From: Pseudisothecium myosuroides
Lineage: Eukaryota; Streptophyta; Bryopsida; Hypnales; Lembophyllaceae
Assembly: GCA_951799445.1 (NCBI GenBank)
Contig: OX637293.1
Location: 15,996,001 to 16,060,000, forward strand
DNA: 64,000 nucleotides
Reading direction: 5' to 3'
Position 1 is the first letter of the stretch, and the number at the start of each line of letters is the position of its first letter. Of the stretch, positions 22,701 to 34,472 are shown in pieces. A program made the translations under genes and the position numbers. Under the pieces are notes generated by a model, which did not search any database, was not told the DNA's origin, and saw only the letters and a program-made list of their open reading frames with translations.

Positions 22701-23588
22701 CCGTCGGTCTAAATATTCACATGAATTGTTTGTGCATCAGAGGTGCCCCAAACAAGCCGAAGTTCGAAAAGTAAGGTGAGAGTCAGACTGGATGTGCGTC
22801 GTTACTGTTCGGGTCCATGCATGTCCGTCATCTTTTTTATCCATTCCATGCAACCGCCCAGCCTTGTTTGATGATGGGTACTTTCCCATAGGTGGAAGTT
22901 CAAATATGACATCCTCATCAAACTCCGGAGGCAGAAAATCTACCTTCTTTATTGGAATGGAAGTGTAATCTAATTTATTGAGTACTGACTTTGCACCTCG
23001 GCAGGAGCTCAGATTGCGGAGGCATTGCACAATACTATCAACGGGGGAGAGTGGGGGTTTCACATGCACCGATTCTGCACAATGTAAAATCAGGGCGTTA
23101 TGAACAACATGTGCAGGTTCTAAATTGGGGCGACAACTAGCAGGTTTCGATAGAATGCACTCACTATCCGAATCGTCACTAAGAACTAGAACAAGGATCT
23201 CCGGGGGCTCTAGTTTGACCTTCAAGAGCAGAGAGGTGACATCAGTAGCTGTGGTAGAACGACCAGGAGTTAAAGTGTTAAAACCAATAACTGGTGGAAC
23301 GTCCATCAGTCCATACACTCGATAATTTGCAGGCGTTAACAACCAGACCTGACCACCAGCACGAGTACTTGACAACTGAGCAACAGTATGTGATACCACA
23401 TTAGAGATTGGATCAACAACATCCATGTCCACATGCAAACTCCCCTCAAAAATATTGAACCGTGAAGCTAAACGGCTACCACTAACTATTGAGTAACCCT
23501 CTTCCCCCACAATGAAAGAAATCGAGATAGTTTGTCCCTCTCCCCTGATGAAAACAGTGACTGAGCCGCCATCATGCAAGGCAGCCAT
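19737..23588 (-). pseudogene. MULE transposase with SWIM zinc finger, broken by one stop
   Basis: Several minus-strand exons can be followed. 23588-22737 is a probable N-terminal exon of unknown fold. The block just before 22510 has a Cys cluster (CSIC, then CIGSC), IYYVHGSNLMT, a TGA at 22517-22519, and ACVHLGIHSHPM; the stop probably replaced Arg (CGA to TGA). The exon at 22510-21476 holds the core, with acidic residues in IVVCDMQSE and GFMADSVQANW, then CLFHWLQSLEKH. A small exon 21358-21230 joins in phase 0. The exon from 21163 carries NLAESVHNKWLQQ. The last exon, to 19737, holds the SWIM finger, CECQSF with GAWTYCKHIYF (C-x-C, then C-x-H). Family resemblance is clear, but the exact exon chain is approximate. 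The single stop suggests recent loss, and a complete relative elsewhere could still mobilise this copy. Confidence 0.68.
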
Positions 23589-24188
23589 CGAACTAGTTGA
23601 GAAGATAGATAAAGCGATTTCAAGGCTAAAGAGGAAGTGGGCAGGAGTGGAGAGGCACTTAGAACTTCAGAAACTCATTGCTATTTAAGATGTTGTAATT
23701 GATTGAAACATGGTACAACATGTAGTAAGTTAATAGGGTGGATTGTGATCTGGTATAGGAGTTGAGTTTAAAGGAGCTGAGCAGCCGTAATTTGTAATAA
23801 ATTAGTAACCACTTTGACAGATTATAATTAGGTGCTAGTCTCTAGAGTAGAGTGGAGGCTGATGAGTTAGCCATCGTTTGTTCAAAATTATTCTTTTTAT
23901 ATTAGAATACTAGCGGTTGGTGCTTGCTATGCTACGCATTCATTATTAAAATTTTAATATATTAGATAAAATGCAGAACAAAAATTTCAATAAATCTTCA
24001 AATAAAAATTACTAAAATCTTTGTATAATTTTGTTTATAAGTAAGCATATATTGAAATGAACAATAGAAATTTATTGAATGATGAATGAAATATATGCAA
24101 TGGTGAATATTGTAAAAGATACACATTTATTGTAATGCATTCAATAAATGACTCAAATTTTGGATAAGAACAAGATTTAGGGTGGTTT
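23589..24188. other. MULE interior between the two genes
   Basis: This divergent intergenic region is AT-rich, especially 23880-24160, and has no coding content. It should contain the promoters of the transposase gene and perhaps of the second gene. Confidence 0.5.
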
Positions 24189-24237
24189 CCGGTCTCCCAA
24201 AAGCAACGCCGACGTCGGCGTTGCTTTTGGAGACCGG
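24189..24237. repeat. Near-perfect palindrome
   Basis: CCGGTCTCC then AAAAGCAACGCCGACG reads the same on both strands, apart from one extra C in the left arm. The dyad is about 48 bases with essentially no loop and would extrude as a cruciform or make a hairpin RNA. Confidence 0.88.
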
Positions 24238-24239
24238 AA

Positions 24240-24371
24240 AACATCTCACATAACTTTTGGAGAAATTGTCCAAATCGGGCATGTGAGATGTTTTTCAGCA
24301 TCTAGAGAAACTGTAGATGCCGAAAAACATCTCACATGCCCGATTTGGATAATTTCTCTAAAAGTTATTGG
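24240..24371. repeat. Inverted duplication of a second-gene segment (hairpin)
   Basis: The arm at about 24247-24307 is the reverse complement, with a few mismatches, of 24310-24371 (from CTGTAGATGCCGAAAAACAT to AAAGTTATTGG), with a loop of only a few bases. The right arm and what follows to about 24470 repeat 26081-26240, which lies in the second gene. A transcript across it would fold into a long double-stranded RNA matching that gene. Confidence 0.8.
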
Positions 24372-24599
24372 CCTCTAAAGTTTGCAGCCATCCAATGCAG
24401 AATCGTCCGATTCGTCCGTGAACAGTAAGATTATGTCCAATATGAAAACCCTGATCAACGTGATGTTTTATATAACAAAAATTGAGGCCGATATCGGCTT
24501 CGCTTTCTAGGGTGCACGAACCATAGCCTCCCTTATTAAAGACTTCTCTTTTGGGTGCTGCTGTTTGAACTTCTACGTTGTTGTTTTGTGCCAAACGCT

Positions 24600-26839
24600 T
24601 ACTTTTTCCAAATGTTCATTTTGTTTCCAACAAGAGTTAGGTGAAGCCGTTGCACATGCAACGAGGTGGTTCAAAGAAAGATACCCAGAGAAGTCAATTG
24701 AGTGGACTACGGGGAAGTTGCACGAGGCAATTGGAAAGGCGGTGGATAAGGTAAAGAAGGAGACTCAATCTGAACTGAAGAAACAACTCCCGATTGCAGA
24801 TCCCAAATTAACCCCCCAGTTTCTTGAAGAAGTTAAAAAACATTACGAATGTCGGGAAAATGATCCTGAGATGTCTTAGGAAAAGCTTTGGTATCTTGCG
24901 ACATCCTCCATGGATAATTCTATGAAGGTGAAGTGGCTTGAGCGTTGGAACAAGCCGGCATCTCTACGGGAGGCTGTGAAGTTCCCAAAGTCCAAGTTTG
25001 CTGACCATGCATGCGTTTCCAAAGTGGCTGCATAAAGCCACTTGGTGGGGTCAGGTGGGTTTTGTTCAGCCAGCACATTCATGATTTCAAAGTAATTCTC
25101 ATTGTGTCAATTTTCTTATTTTCTTGTTTTCTTACAAATCGCGAGTGAAGTGCAGTTGCTTTTTGATGCAACGTTATCCGATATCGATGTCACAATTGAC
25201 TATAACCCGCCAGGTGAAATTTCCATCAAATCAATTTCGGACTACATGGAGGAAATGCGAATTCAGCTATGGGATTTGGCGTTTGAGGACGAATTCAAGG
25301 ACAAAAAGGTTCACAAAAATCACCCACCTGAGCTCCAAGTGGGACTGTCAAAGGTTGTTTCACGTGTATTGTATAGGTATTTTATGTACATATTGTACAC
25401 GAGGAAGGCACTATCTAAGGTACCTGCATTCTTTACTAGCTAAATAGACATGAAAGCTGATAATTGCATGATCACTGATGCCATTGATGCAAAGTGGAAG
25501 AGAGAGCACTGGGAAAAATGTGGTTGGTACATTGATTGCCCGGTGACCAGGCCACTATCATTTGACATCGACCTCCGAAATAGTATCCAACCTGATTTAG
25601 CCGGCACGGATGTTGTCATCCTCCCTGTGGCCACGACGGCTCCTGCTAAGAAAACTCATGGTTCAAAGAGGAAGGCTCAAGAGGAGAAAGCTGCCAAAAA
25701 GAAGGTTGCGATGGAAGCTGAGACCGCGGCAAAAGTTCAGGCAGCTATTGTTGTCGCTGAGGCCAACATGAAGCGACTCACAGAGGCGGCTATGGCAAAT
25801 GCTAATGCCAGATTAGCAGCAGCCACTTTGTCGTTTGCCGTAGCTGGGTTGGATGAGGGCTTGGAGGTCCTCAACGATGCCCCCCATCCTACAGCAAATC
25901 GACGTGTACTCCGTGCTCAAAGAACCCCTTCTGCAGTTGAAGATGAAGGATTTAGTCCTTTGTCCTTTGCAACACAGAAATTGAAGTGGAAGGTGCTTTC
26001 AGGGAAATCAGCATCATCATCACCGGCGCCACCGCAATCTTCTATCTTCGTTGCAAACACTTCCCTCATGAAGATGATGGCTGTAGATGCCGAAAAACAT
26101 CTCACATGCCCGATTTGGACAATTTCTCCAAAAGTTATTGGCCTCCAAAGTTTGCAGCCAGTCAATGCAGATTCGTTCGATTCGTCCGTGAACAATAAGA
26201 TTATGTCTGATATGAAAACCCTGATTCAAGTAATACTTTGCAAGCATGCAAGGCAATTGGCCGCCACATTCGATAATTTCACTTTTGTCGAAATGGAGCT
26301 TTTAACTTACTCAATTTCTTGTTGAATTCAGGTAATTCTATGCAAGCATGCAAGGCAATTGGCCGCCACATTGTTGCCCTCGAGGAAGACACCAAAGTCT
26401 TTGATGTGAAGTTGAAGCCGTATCTGACTCTGCCTCCTCGGCCGATTTTGGCTACATCTGCGTCTGTGTCGCCTGCAATTGATATTGACCCTCCAATCCG
26501 CTTTGTGAAGAAGAAGAACCGATTGAGTAAGTGAGTTAACTTTGGATTTTTTTCATTTTGCCAATTGAACTCTGCTTGTCAATACTTACATAATCATACT
26601 AATTGTATTTCTGATTTTTCAGATTGAGGGCAATGATTGTCTCACCGATGAAAGACTATGTGATGGTTCCATGGGACGCTGAAGTTGCAGATCTTCAAGC
26701 GGCCGCGTCCTCCCCAAGTTCGGCATCAACAAGGCGGCAAATTGATCCCCAAGTTCGTAGATTCATTGACGACGAGGCTGTTGTTGAGATGCATTATCTC
26801 TCATCATCGTCTAACAGTTCTAGTGATTGGAGGATATGA
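24600..26839 (+). CDS. Second MULE gene, function unknown
   Basis: Several exon-like blocks follow each other on the plus strand. 24630-24878 has a helical, Lys-rich sequence (ATRWFKERYPEKS). 25140-25420 contains SDIDVTIDYNPPGEISIK. 25450-26325 begins MKADNCMITDAIDAKWKREH and holds a long Ala/Lys-rich predicted coiled coil (about 25670-25830: KRKAQEEKAAKKKV). Two final blocks lie at 26330-26530 (TLPPRPILATSA, then VKKKNRLSK) and 26624-26839 (a Ser-rich C-terminus). I recognise no family. The exon limits are approximate and the gene may be broken. The basic coiled coil would fit a nuclear accessory protein, but that is a guess. Confidence 0.45.
26081..26240 (+). repeat. Direct duplicate of 24310-24470
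   Basis: It begins CTGTAGATGCCGAAAAACAT and includes GTTTGCAGCCA and TTCGTCCGTGAACA, the same landmarks in the same order as at 24310-24430. A further short duplication, GCAAGCATGCAAGGCAATTG, is found at about 26240 and 26342. Confidence 0.8.
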
Positions 26840-26954
26840 ATTTTGAGATTTCTTATATGTTTGTGAATTTTGGATAATTACATCAGTGAATCTAATGGTA
26901 ATCTTCAATGGTTTTTTTCTTCCTTCCACTCTTTCATTCTATTCTTTGTATTAA

Positions 26955-28846
26955 CCCCTTAACCCTCCATCGCCTAAAAGGACAAAAAGTGTCCTCACAC
27001 ACTGTAACAATCCAATTTGAAGTGCTCTAACTTTTGCATCTGATGTCCAAATTTAATAAAATTTATTGTAAAAGTTGCGCATACTGGTCTAGTTTGTGTG
27101 GTAAAATTTTCAAATCAATCCAAGACGAATTGAGTTTGTGAAAGCCATTCGAAGTTCACAGGTTCAATTTGAGTTCAGCACACTGCATTGTCATGGCTGC
27201 AACTTTAGGGGCTTGTATCTTTTTCATCAAATGTTCATTTTCAATCAAATTTGTTGGGTTTTGTTCCCCTTAAGGTCTAGTTATTGAGGTAAAATTTTCA
27301 TGTCAATTCAAGCTATTTTGAACGTTTGAGAGCAATTCGAAGTTCAAAATCCAGACATTTTTGTATTATAGTGAACTTTGGCGGCTCATAACTCCTTCAT
27401 ACATGGTCCATTTTCAATAATTTTTGTTGTAAAAGTTGCGCATACTAGTCTAGTTTTTGTGGTTAAAATTCATATTGATCCAAGAATTTATGAGTGACTG
27501 AGAAGCATTTTAGTAGAAGGAGGTTCAGCTATAGATGTGATTTTTTGCTACTTTTTTCACTGTTTTCTAGCATTTCAAATCCATTTTGCAAACATAATGA
27601 GTCATTTGAATGATATTTTTTTTCACCAAAGAGTTTACATTCTATTTTTGAATCACTTGGCAATTTGATGTTTTTTCATTTGAATAGGTTTAGAAATTGA
27701 ATTTCACCTCCAAATGTGTTTTTAAGAAAATTTCAGCACCTTTTTCCAACACTAAAACATTATAATCTTTCAATCTATACGGTCAAATGACCCCAAATTT
27801 GTTCCACGCCATCTACAACATGCACACAACAAGATTGTACGGTTGAGATTTTCATACCTTACTGAAATTTAGATTTTTAACACTTGCAAAGGCAGGATGC
27901 TTTTAAGCATGTTTGGACCTTAGGCGATGGAGGGTTAAGCCCCGAGGCCTTTTCTCCATGAAAACACACTCAAAACTGCCACTTCTATTGCAAAGAGCAA
28001 AAAACTATAAAAATTGTTTTTTTTTGCATATATAACCGTGGAATCTTAACTAGACTAGTATGAGAATGTATGCAAGAAATTTCAGAAACTTTGACCAAAT
28101 AGATTGCAAGATATTTGCATTCAAAGTGAAGAAAACAAGTTTTTTCGCACCTTGCTTGACTAGATTTTTGGGCTTTAAACTTATTTAACTTAAATTTTTT
28201 GTATTGTATCTTCAATGGTTTTCTAAGTTTATATGTTGAATACTTCAGTTGAGAATTTAGGAAAAAAAATTCAAGAAAAAAACACTAAATTTTTACTCAT
28301 TAAAAAATTATTAAGTAGAAGTAGGTTCAAGATTGAAGGAATAACTAAATTGATAATAGCTCTAAGACAAAATTGAAATACCATAATTCCAATAGTGAGA
28401 TTGTTCTAGAAAGCAAATTCAACCTTGTCTAATAATTTTTTTCTGAAAATTTTAAAATTTGCATTCAAAAATGAATCCTAAAAGTTATTTTTTCAAGAAG
28501 ATGCTTAGATTGCCCGAAAAACTAAGATTGTCCATAACTTTTTCATTATTAGTCCAAATAGAATGAATCAAAGCTTCAAATGTAGACAAAAAGACATAGA
28601 TTTGGGAAAAATTATTTACAAAATTTATTTTGACTTTTTGTGACTTTTGTATGCTGCCTGCCGAACTCTATTTTTGGCATAACTTTTTCTCCCAGGCACC
28701 AATTGAAATAAAAATTATATATCCACAAAGCTCTCGCAGAACCGCACAACCTCAAAAAATCCCAAAAAAATTCTCTACAAATTGAGGTCACAGGAACCTA
28801 CACGGACCCAAATTGTCCCCCAACGGGACAAACGGGCCTTTAGGGG
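26955..28846. mobile_element. piggyBac-like element, copy C (outer)
   Basis: It is flanked by TTAA at 26951-26954 and 28847-28850. The termini start CCCC, with GGCCTTTAGGGG on the right. The interior, from 27939, resembles copies A, B and J (runs such as AAAACACACTCAAAACTGCC and a region about 120 bases from the right end). An internal TTAA a few bases from its left tip was used as the target of the inner element. Confidence 0.68.
26963..27934. mobile_element. piggyBac-like element, copy F (inner, nested)
   Basis: TTAA at 26959-26962 and 27935-27938 flanks exact inverted termini, CCCTCCATCGCCTAA. The element is 972 bp, non-coding, and has internal direct repeats around GTTGCGCATACTGGTCTAGT (about 27075 and 27435). 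It sits in the terminal region of copy C, so it inserted later. Confidence 0.78.
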
Positions 28847-28850
28847 TTAA

Positions 28851-29573
28851 CCTTAGCTCTGTTTATTCTGATCTCATTATTTTACCTGGGTCCTTTAGCC
28901 CTTGGTCACTATCATCACATTTGTGCATATTCCCTCATGCACCCATACTCCCCACATGGACATGAAGATCAATATTCCCAAAATGTTAATAATTCAAATT
29001 TCACAAAAGATAATCTTTACAAGTTGCAAAGACTTAAACATATTTAAAAAATTGGAAGTTGAAATACCATATAGTTAGAAGCGACTCAACTAAGTCCGCA
29101 TTCATGAACACATACACCCTACCATGAAATTCTATTTCGCAGCAGCACTTTATTACTCGGACAGTTGAGGAACATAATATTTTCACTTTTACAAGAATGA
29201 TGATAAAATGATCTATACTTGTATTGTGATCTTATCCATACGTAAATTTTTTTGCTTTAATAAGCCTTTACGACCCACGGCCATAGGGTACATAATAATC
29301 TACCCAAATTGATGACTACTCTATTTACAATTTAAACACCTCTTGCAACATCAATAGGTTACTATAGTTTCCATTATCACAGCAATTTCCACGGTTATAG
29401 GGCCCTAACACTACACTATTATTCTTATTTTTACATTTACTTTTACTTTTACTTTTATCTTTTGTCTCTACTTAACTTTAACTTTTAGCAGAAAAAAGTA
29501 CAACTTTTTGCGCTCTACGCTCACGACCCTACGCTCACCGCTCACCGCTCTGCGCACGCAAAATAGCAATCCC
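28851..29573. other. Right subterminal region of the MULE
   Basis: AT-rich and non-coding, it runs into the right terminal inverted repeat (29495-29568). CACGGCCATAGGGTACATAA around 29277-29295 is loosely inverted to the stretch near 18868-18885, suggesting that the terminal repeats were once longer. Confidence 0.55.
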
Positions 29574-29574
29574 T

Positions 29575-30190
29575 GGTGGGAAGCTGGCCATCACTCACCT
29601 GGCAACAGTGCATCCTTGGATCCAAATTACCTCGGCGGTTGAGACCTGGAACCACAATGTGGTCCCTTTTCAGAGGATCCGTGATTTGGACAGCTTGGAT
29701 TGATCGCAACGCTATTTGCTTCAACAATGACCGGTGGCCAGACCAAAAACTTGAACAGGTTCTATGGGAAGCCATCGTTGACCATGCTTGGGTGGCCTGG
29801 TTCAAAACTACCCAGCTATGCAGCCTTTATCCTGACAAGGAGGGCACTTTCTTACGACGTTTTGACAACATCTGGCTCCAATCAGACTTCTTTGGCAAGA
29901 GATCCCATCTTTTGATGAGCTGGAAGTTAGCTCAACCCAAGATGGGGGTGTTTAACAAATATGGCATTGGTTAATCCCTTGGGTCTCGAGCTTCTAATAG
30001 CAGGCTTCACCTGCTATTGTGGTTGTCTCTTTGGCCTTTGTCTCTCGTCTCTTAGGTTGCTTTCTAAAAGTGGTACTTTGATTATGTTGTAGAAAATGAA
30101 AATATTTCCACCAAGGACGTGGTCCTTAGGTTCTTTGTACTTTTTCCTCTATCAATGGAATTGGTCCATGTGTTTCAAGAAAAAAAAAAA
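29575..30190 (+). pseudogene. LINE ORF2 C-terminus, 3' UTR and poly(A)
   Basis: The LINE frame resumes with GSWPSLTWQQCILG and continues through SVIWTAWIDRNAICFNN to a stop at 29972-29974. A 3' UTR of about 200 bases ends in a run of A (about 30179-30190) beside the LINE target duplication. Confidence 0.85.
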
Positions 30191-30205
30191 TAGGTAGCTC
30201 CTTCA
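30191..30205. repeat. Target site duplication of the LINE, right copy
   Basis: TAGGTAGCTCCTTCA, identical to 2880-2894. Confidence 0.85.
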
Positions 30206-30649
30206 ATCTATTTTCTTTTATTGCATGAATTCTTATTTTTTGCAAAATCATATAAATTGCCATTGTTGTAGCCATTGAAGGCAACGGTTTTGAAGCATAA
30301 TATATACTACATTTGAATATATTTTTATCAACTTTTTTCAAATAAATTTAAAAAATACATCAATAATTCCGAAAAGTTTGTTGCTCTTATTTCTTTTTTT
30401 CAAAAAGACAATGACAATATTTCAAATTCATTTGCAATTTCTACAATTATATAAAGGTACTAGTAAATAATAATTGACATCATACCAATTCTATTTTGGA
30501 TGAAAGCACAAAATACTTGTACTATTTTGTCATCTCAAATGCAAACATAACTTCTGGGACATGGAATCTATGTATTTGAAATTAATACTAGAATCTTGTT
30601 ATAGAATTTCCAATGTATTCTATATTTTTAAAATTGAAAAAAAATCATA

Positions 30650-31212
30650 TACTCCCTTTGTTCCAAAATGATCTTCCTATTAGCCTTAATTTTCTATAGA
30701 TTCCAAAATGATCTCCCTATTGCTCTTTGTGACATTGCGAATTGGTCAGATTTGGCTTTAGATTGCTATCTAGGACCAATAAAAATCTTCAAGCAGTAGT
30801 CCCCCCTCCATCCATGCAATCATCAATTGAAAGATACATGAAATGATTGAAGGGATCAATCAACACTGTTCATTCTTATTTTTTGCATCTCTTTGAGTAT
30901 TGTTCAATTGAAGGAGATGAAGCTTTAGGAGGCAAAATAGAGATCTACACATGGTCTTGGGCCCATACTAATTGCCCACAAAATGATAATCTCACACTCA
31001 AAAATTAAATGCCCATCGATGCTCCTTGAAAATGCCCAAAAAATTCCACTTTTCAATACTCAAAAACTACACTTAATTTGAAAAGGGCTCCAAAATTTAA
31101 AGTTTCTAGGACTCTAGGAGTGCACTAAACTCTTCTTATAGTATAAAATGGATTATTTTTAGCTTTAATATGGAACATTTTGTCCAACATGAAGATCATT
31201 TTGGAATGGTGG
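30650..31212. mobile_element. Stowaway/mariner-like MITE
   Basis: The left end CTCCCTTTGTTCCAAAATGA and the inverted right end (complement of ATCATTTTGGAATGGTGG) share TTCCAAAATGATCTTC. CTCCCTnnGTTCC is the start common to plant Stowaway elements. A second direct copy of TTCCAAAATGATCTCCCTAT sits about 48 bases inside. There is no coding content. Confidence 0.55.
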
Positions 31213-31937
31213 CCAGAAATACTATTTAAATTATAATTCTCTTATTTCATAAAATTGGTGGTATGGATGTTTTTTAGTACTATAGATTGAGTATTCAAAA
31301 CAATGAATCTTACTTGGAAATTTGGAAAATAGGTTCTTTCCCTAGGATTACATCTATTTGTTGAGGGGTTTATACAAAAAGTAATTTCTTTGTCCTTTGT
31401 GAAGGTGCAAAGAAAGCTCTCTTGCGCATACATTTCTAAACACTCAAAAATATGTTTCTATAATTCAATACTTGAACCTCATTTGCATAAAGTTTTTAGA
31501 AATGGCCTATTTTATTTTATTTTATTTTTTGAACGTTTTTACTACTTTCTAGCAATTTAAACATCAAAGCATCTTTTGGGGCGAAATTCTCCATTAACTT
31601 GTTTTGTGTATAACTTTTGGAAATTAATTTTTTAATGTCTAAAATTTTAGAAATAATATACTTATAGTATTTATTACATAGTATTTATTACATAATCCCT
31701 ATTTTGTTTTATTTTAAAATATTTTTTCTACAAGCTCATAGTACTCCCAAAATTACCTTCCAAAATGTCTTAATGCAACTAAGTGAGCAAGTGTTTCGTG
31801 CTTTCACCCTTTTATGTCTTTGATTATAAAAAATTAAACACAAAATTTCAAATAAAACATCAAACTTATTACCATAAAAATGATTGTTGTTCATCATTGC
31901 AAAGATAAAATATTTAAATTAATTTGGATGAAAACCT

Positions 31938-32862
31938 TTAACCCCTAAAGGACCAACCTAATATTTTTAGCAACATAGCAATTTTGGGTAGGTACTTGTG
32001 ACTAGAAATTTGCATATTTTAGACCCCAAATTTTATTAGAAGTTGTAGACAAGGAATATATTTCATCTGAACAAAATTTTATGACATTTGGAAATATGAG
32101 TCAAAAGTTATGGCCTACGGAGTAATGTGTTACTTTTTTTCTCAGCTGGGCAATTTGGGTAGATTAGAAAAATCACTTTTTTCATAAACAAAAATTTGAA
32201 ATTGGTTTTCTAGAGTTATATATACGTGGGAAGCTTTGAATGATTTAATTTTGATCAATGAATCAAAAGTTATGAGGACATTTAATTTGCGGGCAATTAT
32301 AGAATCTCTACTCTACAATAAACTTTTAAGTCCTTTATTTAACTCAATTTTCAATATTTTTGGAAAAAAAAAATTGTAGGATGTAGATTGTTTATTACAA
32401 CATTACAACCATTGGGATTGGCATTTTTCAATTCTTAACAATTTAGTGTTTTGAATCATTCTCTACTTCTATCAACTTAATATTTTTTCTATATGCTGTA
32501 CAATTTCAATTGATCTGAAATTTTTCAAGCATGTTCTAAACTTGCCTTGAAGAATGAATCCAAAATTAACCACCATTTTGGATATTTTTTCATACAAATG
32601 TGACCTTGTGAAGTGCAGTTGCCTTCATTTTTGCAGGGCCAAAAAAAAGATTTTTGTCAATTCAAAAATGCTAATATCTTGCAATCCACATGGTGGAAAA
32701 TTCTGAAATTTTTCGACATCATTCTTCTCAAACCAACGTACTACAAGATCTTATGGTTACATGTGTCCAAGAATGTTTTTTTTTCAAAATTTGGTACTTG
32801 TGCTCAAAATGGCAATTTTCGAGCGGTTTTCGAGAGATAGTCAAGGAACTTAAGGGGGGTAA
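31938..32862. mobile_element. piggyBac-like element, copy B
   Basis: The left end is TTAACCCCTAAAGGACCAAC (TTAA at 31938-31941). The right end is a decayed form near GGAACTTAAGGGGGGTAA. The interior is the reverse complement of copy A (1917-2844), with clear matches around 32385-32440. It has no transposase. Confidence 0.65.
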
Positions 32863-34100
32863 CCAAGCTTATTGAAGAATATATAAGAATTTCAAACACA
32901 ATTGAAATATGCATTAATCCATGAATACAGGGTGCTACATATGAGTAGCATTCATTTTGCTCAAATCCAATTCCCATCTCATAAGAAGCTGCTAGGAAGG
33001 TGGTAAAAACAGTCGACATTGTGGCCAAAAGCTACTTCTTTTATAATCAATATAATAGTTTTTACATGGATGTGTTTCATACATTGATTAAAATACAAAA
33101 TTCAACCCAAAAGGTTTAGTTTTCTTCTTTGTTAAAGCATTGAGTGCACATAGAAAGTTATAATACTTTAAATAGAGATGATAAAAACAACAATGTTAAT
33201 ATTTGCCACACTAATAATCTCATAGATTTAGCCAATTAAATTCAAAATCATAGGATAAAGATTAGAAAGTGCAGTTTTAAATGTATTTTTCAAGCTAAGC
33301 TCTTTTAAGTTGATTGCTCAAAGATCTATATAAGAAAATTCAAACTTTACTATGTAGATCATTTCTAAAATTTATTTTCAGCATCATCATTCTTACATTA
33401 AACTTCAAAAAGATTATGAAAGTCATATATCATAGTAAATCTGAATTTTTTTCAAACCTTGTAGAGATTGAAGGGATAAATATTAGAAAATTCATATAAT
33501 AATGATTTAAAAAAGTGTCATGGCAATGCATTTAGTTTCTTGTATAGACATCAGAGTTTTTTGTTTTTTTTTAAATTTGGTTATGATATTCTAAGATTTC
33601 ATATATATTTTTTGAATCTTCTTACTGACAAACAAGGGTCGCTACAGAGGTAAGTATAAATAATATCAAATATTTATTTAAATGTAGCAAATAGTTAAGT
33701 TGATTCATTGAAGTTATGAATTTTTGAGTTTTTTTAGTATACTAACATGCCATTTCGTACGTGCTGTGCATGTTGAAACTTTACAGTAGTCTTCTTGGAG
33801 AGTGAATGGGGTTCTTTGAAGGAAGTTGGAGTCTCACAAATTTGAAATTGTTGGGACCAGAGCCAAAGCAGTCGTCACACTTTGAAGAGAACAACCGAGA
33901 ACTGAAAAATTTCAAACAGATGTCAACAACGAGGGACAACGAAGGAAAGCAGGAGTTGACATTATTCTAATGCTCTAATAAGGTACGGGCAGCTGAAGGT
34001 GCGACCTGCTGTTCGCTACGCTGACCTCCTTTATCCATTTTTTCCTGGTGGACCAATTCCTTGCCGTTTTCTCCACAGAACTCGTCACCAAGACTTCCCA
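32863..34100. other. AT-rich sequence upstream of the polyketide synthase gene
   Basis: No gene is recognised. The AT content falls toward the promoter at about 33,980. Confidence 0.5.
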
Positions 34101-34124
34101 CCAGCATTCCACGCTCTTCCGATC

Positions 34125-34200
34125 CTCAACACGTGACGACGCAGACTCTCACTCCGCGTTGCTCTCCCCACGCACACGCACATGCACTATAAAGAGCCTG
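34125..34200 (+). promoter_or_regulatory. Core promoter of the chalcone synthase-family gene
   Basis: A G-box, CACGTG, at 34130-34135 is followed by a TATA box, CTATAAAG, at 34187-34194. The spacing of about 55 bases and the 5' leader of roughly 240-250 bases are ordinary. G-boxes (ACGT elements) are established light- and stress-response sites in chalcone synthase promoters; their use here is inference. Confidence 0.7.
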
Positions 34201-34472
34201 AAACACTGCATCCAATTCTCACAACAGCAAACATCAATCTCCGGCATTCCAGAAACTTACTGGAGATCACACTGGACCAAACGTTTCGTAGAATTCTCTA
34301 GGACACCCTAGTGACAGACAGACAGAGGCCTTGGATTCGATCGATTCCAAGTTACAAAGCTCTCATTCGGATCGATTGCATCTAGTGAATCACAGAAAAT
34401 TCGACTTCCAGACGTAAGGGAGACGAGTAGCACGCACTTCCCATTTCGGTTCGTAGGAGCGAACTCGTCGCT

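Larger units (their letters stand above)
18718..29573 (-). mobile_element. Mutator-like element (MULE), 10.9 kb
   Basis: Terminal inverted repeats start near TGCTATTTTG (18724, inverted at 29559-29568) and continue through GAGCGGTGAGCG and GTAGGGTCG with GAGCGTAG for about 50 bases. Weaker matches reach a few hundred bases inward. With the 10-11-bp target duplication and a transposase with a SWIM-type zinc finger, this fits the MULE class. The element carries the transposase gene on the minus strand (19.7-23.6 kb), a second gene on the plus strand (24.6-26.8 kb), and two nested piggyBac-like elements (26.95-28.85 kb). Its original length was therefore about 9 kb. Confidence 0.82.
2895..30190 (+). 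mobile_element. LINE retrotransposon, 5'-truncated, split by two DNA transposons
   Basis: A non-LTR retrotransposon copy about 3.3 kb long in total is spread over 2895-5230, 18354-18717 and 29575-30190. It is flanked by a 15-bp direct repeat, TAGGTAGCTCCTTCA, at 2880-2894 and 30191-30205, and ends in a run of about 12 A just before the second repeat. Both are hallmarks of target-primed reverse transcription. The copy starts inside the reverse transcriptase ORF, so it was truncated on insertion. Removing the two inserted elements and one copy of each of their duplications gives continuous protein similarity across both breaks. Confidence 0.88.
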
